Assembly (NCBI RefSeq): GCF_037975245.1
Contig: NC_092569.1
Span: 23,848,168 to 23,912,167 of the forward strand
From: Apostichopus japonicus
Taxonomy: Eukaryota > Echinodermata > Holothuroidea > Aspidochirotida > Stichopodidae
Reading direction: 5' to 3'
Length of the DNA: 64,000 bases
The notes under the pieces were generated by a model that saw only the letters and a list, made by a program, of their open reading frames with translations, was not told the DNA's origin and did not search any database. This document shows positions 58,752-64,000 of the stretch, in pieces. Within the stretch, counting starts at the first letter, position 1; each line of letters begins with the position of its first letter. Position numbers and translations under genes: made by a program.

Positions 58752-58990
58752 ATTGTATGTCCAGAGGTTCGAAACCGGTAAGGAAGGTCGTAATTCCACT
58801 GTAGGCGTTTGTCACCTGTATTGAACAATACTAGTTCTGTTTTTGGCGACATATTTTGCCTTACTCTAGAGATCAAACATGATGCTAACCAACTCGAAAT
58901 CATTTGTGATTCCTAAAGCCGGATCTCGAAAGAAATACTTTGAGCAGACTTTATGTTAATGCAATGGAGGTAAACGACAAAGGCAAATTA

Positions 58991-58993
58991 ATA

Positions 58994-59052
<59 letters not shown>

Positions 59053-59053
59053 G

Positions 59054-59100
<47 letters not shown>

Positions 59101-59145
59101 TATATATATATATATATATATATACATATATATACTATATGTGGT
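58991..59145. repeat. (TA)n / (TATG)n microsatellite
   Basis: About 150 bp of TA with a block of GTATAT repeats near 59046-59068. It begins where the third SINE-B unit is cut off. Confidence 0.95.
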
Positions 59146-61661
59146 CTATCATAACGCATGTGTGTATGGACGCCTTAAACAATTGTACAATTGTGCTATG
59201 AAACCAACTGTGGCTGGTCTCGAACATGACGCATTTCGGTATTAGACCAGCATCTATATGCGAACTGCACTAGACCTATGTCCTTCGATGCAACACTGCC
59301 ATCCAGAGATAACATGTTATACACTTCGACCTGAATGCTAATTGTTACCCCAAACCTAGTACCGTAACTCATACAATGAATCTAAAAAGAATTGAGCACC
59401 TCTCCTGTGAATATCATGTAGTGGATCCAAGACCGTATCATATCATCATATCATTCTTCATCACACTTCCCTCTATACTCGTGCAGTTTTTGACCGGTCT
59501 GTTAGGGATTGAAGGTGGTTTTTCTATATTGGTTGTCCTTAGATGAAATTTTGTGCAACATTATGGGTATGTGTTGAAGTGAATTTATTCACGAGAAATG
59601 TGAATTTTCAAATTCTTAACAAATAATGGACTTAAAACCTTAAAAAGTGGGGCTGACGGGTATTGTGGGCCGCGACGTAGAATCACCTATAAAAGCAATG
59701 ATCCACAGGATATGTGATGAGGTCGAACATGATGTGTGACTGGTGACAATCCTCAAACAGGTTATACATGAAAACAAAACTATTTGGAGATACTTGGTTC
59801 TTAGGCAAAAGTGTACATCTGGTTGGTCAGTTTCAAGCCCGAGAAGTGCCATTTCCGGTGATCTGGGGGTATCAAAACTTGAAATTTTCTTGGTACGCTG
59901 CGCGTCAATTAACTGATGGTGGCGCTCCGCTTAGATAGTAATTCGCGCCCCCCGGGTTAAAAAATCATGGATTCGCCCCTGTAAGAAGAAACATAACAAT
60001 TTTATTTTTCAGCGTATTTTGCCACATTTTGTAGAGAGAATGTGAATGTATGCATCGGTCTAGCGCCACCACATTTTTTTCAATACTTCTAAATCGCATT
60101 AGATTTGGTTAATTTTTAAAAACGAGGTGATTTCTCTCTCACAACAAACGTCTTCAAGTTAATCAACATTGACTGATAACTTACGACGGACATTGTCAAA
60201 GAACATACAATTCACAGAAGTGATGAAGTAATTATGATTGAAATTTACGATGTAAAGGTATATAAGTATTACAGTTTGTTACGTAACGTTGTCTTGTTGA
60301 AAACGTTTCTGCGTTCCGTCCTAAGTTATCAGTCAATGCTAATTGACTTGAAGAAGTTTGTCGTGAAAGAGGATCATCAAGTTCATACTTTTCTGGTCAG
60401 GTTCTGCTCTAGGTTAATTTAACTTAATTCTAAATATAAGTCCTATTGACGATAAGGAAATAAGTAATACGTGTAATGGCCACATTACTGTGTTTTTGGG
60501 GTTATTAGACCTGTGACCTTTGGCCCTATGACGTTATTAGTCACACATGCGCAACAACCTATGCCTAAGCACGTGCATGCCCACTGTTTGAAGTCCATCA
60601 GCCTTATGGTCAAGGAGTAACTAGCAAAATAATTTTGATCTGCTTTGACCTTTATCACTTTACATTAATAGATAGACTACAGACAAGTAATCTATGTTTA
60701 CCCAGGGAGTTGTAATGGAACAACTGCCTGGATTACCTACTTGTGTATGTATTATTGGGTCATATTGTTATTATGGTATACGTGCTATGGCCACAATGCT
60801 AATTTGTTTGCTTGTGTGATTTGACCTTTGTCTTCCACTACCGGGCTCACGACCCGCACTTGTTTTTGCTTCGCGACCCATGGCGGGAAAGCGTTGCTTC
60901 ATAAAAATCTTTGTAGGGATTGTACGTATGGTCGTCATTAATATTCTTGACCAGAGTAACTTTGGTGTACGTTCCGTTCTTTTAGTTTCATTTTTCGTTT
61001 ATTCTATTAACATTTCTCTTGGTAATATTAACGATACCGAAAGTTGAAAGTTATATTTGGTCTTAGCGTCCACTCCGTATTCACTATCCTGGTGGAACTG
61101 CTTTCTGACATCATGTGCGCTTATACACACTTAAAATAGACAAATTAAAGAAATGACGTGAATGTTTAAAAGGAATTTACGATATTAAATATGTTCGTCG
61201 TCTCGTTTGAGTAGTCTATGTCGTAGCCAACAAAGTTCCACAATTTTTTCAGTTTGGAGAATCTTACTAGTAAAGAATGCATTACTTAGTTTCTTTTTTA
61301 GTGAAGTGTCACAGTGATATAGCCTATGATGTATCGATCATTCCCGAGAGCAAAAAGCCTGTTAGTATAGTCATAAATTCATAGCTAGTCAACTCCATAC
61401 ACGGATGCTTTCAGAACGTTAGGTAACAACAACATTGTTAAGTTATTCATTTAACATAGTTGATTAATAGTCATGTGAAATGTTACAACTGATCTGTTTT
61501 GTAGTTGTACATATAACACTAAACAGGTAAACGATTTGTGTTTGACATTGTTCATTTTATTGCTTTCTGTGCTTAATGCTATGTCTCTGATTTTAGGACT
61601 GTTGTTCAATTTGTTTCTCGTTAACATATGCCTTCTTCAAGATGATAGACGAATCCTCATC
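59146..61661. other. Intergenic, no gene recognised
   Basis: Apart from the repeat at 59838-59981 I see no coding signal. The open frames here are under 75 codons without motifs. Confidence 0.55.
59838..59981. repeat. Interspersed repeat shared with 3301-3440 and 11539-11640
   Basis: The shared order is GAAGTGCC.TTTCCGG, then AAATTTTCTTG.TACGCT, then GGTGGCGCTCCGCTTAGATA, ending in GGATTCGCCCCTG, which resembles the right end of short hAT elements. No left end was found. Confidence 0.75.
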
Positions 61662-61984
61662 TCAACGAAGATTACAGCACATACAACGATTCTCTAAGAT
61701 CTCTGCATCTGCTCCAATGAAGTTTCCATTTAAGTTACCGTCGATGCAGAGGGTGTCAAAGCTGCTGATGTATCGAAATCGATTGCAGTATCGCTGATTA
61801 CTATCGCAAAATGAACACCAATAGTGCGAGTGCCACCAACCGCTACGTTGTCTCTCAACACAGTTGAATTTACCGCAAGCGTCATTGTCATGGTCATGCG
61901 TGCTTAAAGTGTTTGCCTCTATATACACCGCGTGAAAGAATTCCCCGTGTTTACATAAAAGAACGGAATTTATTTTAGATATGC
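61662..61984 (-). pseudogene. Diverged FReD-like C-terminal fragment
   Basis: From a possible TATTCAG acceptor the minus-strand frame reads GISKINSVLLCKHGEF, then TLSTHDHDNDACGKFNC, RSGWWHSHYWCSFC and later DGNLNGNFIGAD before a TGA at 61662. DHDND, SGWW and NLNG are in the order of a fibrinogen domain's calcium loop and binding pocket. About 24 extra residues, Cys-rich, separate the WW-Cys part from NLNG, and the usual EMKIRP-type tail is missing. It may be a broken gene, an incomplete exon or a very diverged family member. It is on the opposite strand to genes 1 and 2 and is not a recent copy of either. Confidence 0.5.
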
Positions 61985-62568
61985 CTGAATATGCAACAAT
62001 AGGAACATAAGATTTCCGACCCTTATGTTTACAAAATGAATCCATTGCTTAGAATTAGAGGTACATGTTTGAATTGAATAGCATATGCGTCATAATGTTA
62101 TAGTTATAGCATAATCAAATAAAAATTGACGAGAACTGAAGTGGAAGAATTTCGTCATAACCCCGGGCTTTTTATACACTTAACCATTCTTAACAATATA
62201 ATGCCACACCGTTAGAGATGTTGCCCGCGACACGGACGTGTATTACTTGTGTACTTAGCACTTCGTAATCGGTTGCACAGATAATTCGAGATGCTGATTG
62301 GGTGTAAATGTAAAAGCATTTCAGTGACAGTGTAACAGCATGACGATTGTATATCTTAATCAGCGTCAAGGTAATACTTTAAAGCAACTCTTGCCATTCA
62401 TCTTCACGGACTTCTCTTCTTTAAAGGAGGTTTGTACATTGCCAACAACTGCGGTCCCCACGGTAACAATATCAACATAGTATTTAAGTATTTCAATACC
62501 ATAATTTATCTTATTCATATTTAACGCAAATAACATAGCCGGAGGAGGAAGTAGAGGGGTGGCGGGGT

Positions 62569-62596
62569 GGCGGGGGGGGGGGGGGGGGGGGGGGGT
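62569..62596. repeat. Poly-G run of about 27 bp
   Basis: GGTGGCGGGG repeats run into an uninterrupted G tract, a possible quadruplex-forming and assembly-prone site. Confidence 0.9.
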
Positions 62597-62672
62597 GGGT
62601 GGCTCATTTCGAGTTTAAAGAAAACCTAATTTATCCCCGTTAGGTATTATACACACATCTTATGGGACATCA

Positions 62673-62888
62673 TTACCAATAACGATCACGTCCTTTAATA
62701 TGGACTTCATCGGTTACATAAATTTCGATACCGGCGTACTTTCCCAAAAAACTATAAAAATCTTTCCACTTCATTGTTGCTTTCGTCATATTTATTTTGA
62801 AAGTTCTCATAACAAGTTTTGACCCGTTGTACTCCATTGACCACGTGACATATGGCGTTTTACATTCATTAATGTAGTAAACATGCAA
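62673..62888 (-). other. Possible upstream exon of the minus-strand FReD-like fragment
   Basis: The frame includes VTWSMEYNGSKLVMRTFKIN, then MTKATMKWKDFYSFLG and VTDEVHIKGRDRY, followed by a possible TTG|GTAATG donor. The 'KINMTKA..KWKDFYSF' part is weakly like the middle of a FReD. The phases do not clearly fit the piece at 61984, so the link is tentative. Confidence 0.25.
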
Positions 62889-63119
62889 ACTCTGGTACTT
62901 TAGATGGATTTGTGATTCTGTTTACCTTCGTTTAATGCATGGGCGTCAGTCCATTTCGATGGGTGGCGGACAAACTATCAAATGCCCCTCCCCCCCCCCA
63001 CACACACACACATTTGGAAAAAGAGTAGTGTCGTGGCTCTATTTGGTTAGGGCTTAGACATCTCAGGATTCATATCATCGAATATTAGAAGTTCATTTCT
63101 ATGAAAAGTGACCGATGTC

Positions 63120-64000
63120 ACATGAACTTACAGGGCCAGATATACTGGCTGTGACACATTTAATATCAGGGCCAGATAAACTGACAGAGCCAGATATACT
63201 GACAAGGCCAGGTATACTGCCAGGGCCAGATATACTGGCGATGACACATTTAATGTCAGGGCCAGATATAATGACAACGCCAGATATACTGACATGGCCA
63301 ACTATACTGACAAGGCCAGATAAACTGGCTGTGCCGCATGTGCTGTTAGGGCCAGATATACTGACAAGGTCAGATACCCTGACAGGGCCAGAAATACTGA
63401 CAGGGCCAGATATACTGGTTGTGCCGTATGAACTGTTAGGGTCAGATATACTGACAAGGCCAGATATACAGACAAGGCCAGATATACTGACAGGCCCAGA
63501 TATACTGACAAGGCAGATATACTGCCAGGGCCACATTAACTGGATGTGCCGCATGTACTGTCAGGGCCAGATATACTGCCAGAGCCAGATATACTGACTA
63601 TGTTGCATGTACTGTCAGGGCCAGATATACTTGATGTGCCGCATGTATGGACAGGGCCAGATATATACTGACAGGGCCAAATATACTGACAAGGCCATAT
63701 ACTGACAGGGCCAGATAAACTGGCTGTGCCGCATGTACTGACCAGGCTAGATAATCTGGATGTGCCGCATGTACTGACAGGGGCAAACATACTGACACGG
63801 CCAGATATACTGACAGGGCCAGTTATACTGACAAGGCCAGATATACTTGCTGTGCCGCATGTACTAAAAGGGTCAGATATACTGACAAGGTCAGATATAC
63901 TGGTTTTGCTGCATGTACTGACAGGGCCAGATATACTGACAGGACCAAGATACACTGACAGGGCCAGATATATGACCAACCATATACACTGGTAGGGCCA
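63120..64000. repeat. 18-bp-period minisatellite running off the window
   Basis: Variants of GCCAGATATACTGACAGG alternate with a GTGCCGCATGTACTG-type unit roughly every 90 bp. Because 18 is a multiple of three, long frames stay open on both strands, with GPDILT on the plus strand and SISGPV on the minus strand. No splice, start or codon evidence favours real coding. Confidence 0.92.

Larger units (their letters stand above)
58274..58985 (-). repeat. Tandemly repeated SINE-B unit (two copies plus part of a third)
   Basis: TTAATGCAATGGAGGTAAAC starts units at about 58273, 58583 and 58954. Each complete unit holds a tRNA-like head on the minus strand. The second unit is longer by a ~70-bp insert near 58800-58865. 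Confidence 0.85.

Noticed and set aside
63115-63995. Long open frames with GPDILT or SISGPV repeats
   Set aside because: Open on both strands because the minisatellite period is a multiple of three. I treat it as satellite unless transcripts show otherwise.

Overview
The window looks like nuclear DNA of a marine invertebrate deuterostome, most likely an echinoderm and possibly a sea cucumber. The reasons are split genes with GT-AG introns, an AT-rich background full of (TA)n tracts, tRNA-derived SINEs, many short hAT-type elements and a small cluster of secreted fibrinogen-related (FReD) genes. The taxonomic guess is inference; no species-diagnostic gene is present.

The genes form a tandem FReD family on the plus strand. 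Two copies can be assembled completely, with matching exon phases: gene 1 (13175-19335, five coding exons, predicted 452 residues) and gene 2 (30864-52874, five coding exons, predicted 424 residues). Both encode a signal peptide, a Ser/Thr-rich mucin-like stalk that starts with a conserved GYF(K/R)C motif, an EGF-like Cys module and a C-terminal fibrinogen domain. A third, upstream copy ('gene 0', 5252-10371) has only the first three exons. Its signal exon carries one extra base and its stalk exon is short, so it is probably a pseudogene, although its EGF exon is intact and could join gene 1's 3' exons in frame. A diverged FReD-like fragment lies on the minus strand at 61.7-62.0 kb.

In genes 1 and 2 the 5' splice site after the EGF/FReD exon is part of a 77-bp tandem repeat. 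The exon end, the donor and the first intron bases are reiterated 11 times in gene 1 and 3 times in gene 2.

The 17.4-kb first intron of gene 2 holds a foldback-like element of about 10.7 kb (34157-44867). Its two arms are oppositely oriented arrays of about 14 and 15 copies of a ~225-bp unit. It also has inner inverted arms, short terminal inverted repeats, an 11-bp direct repeat at both edges, a transposase-like ORF fragment and a nested hAT element. Downstream of gene 2, a 2.08-kb unit with 18-bp terminal inverted repeats (54892-56969) carries ten same-strand copies (nine exact) of the 14-mer GTGACTCGCGTGAC.

The rest is intergenic DNA with hAT-type elements showing 8-bp target duplications, a mariner-type MITE, two SINE families, large hairpins, microsatellites and, at the right edge, an 18-bp-period minisatellite that runs off the window. 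No rRNA, functional tRNA gene or CRISPR was found. All calls come from reading the sequence; no database search was run.
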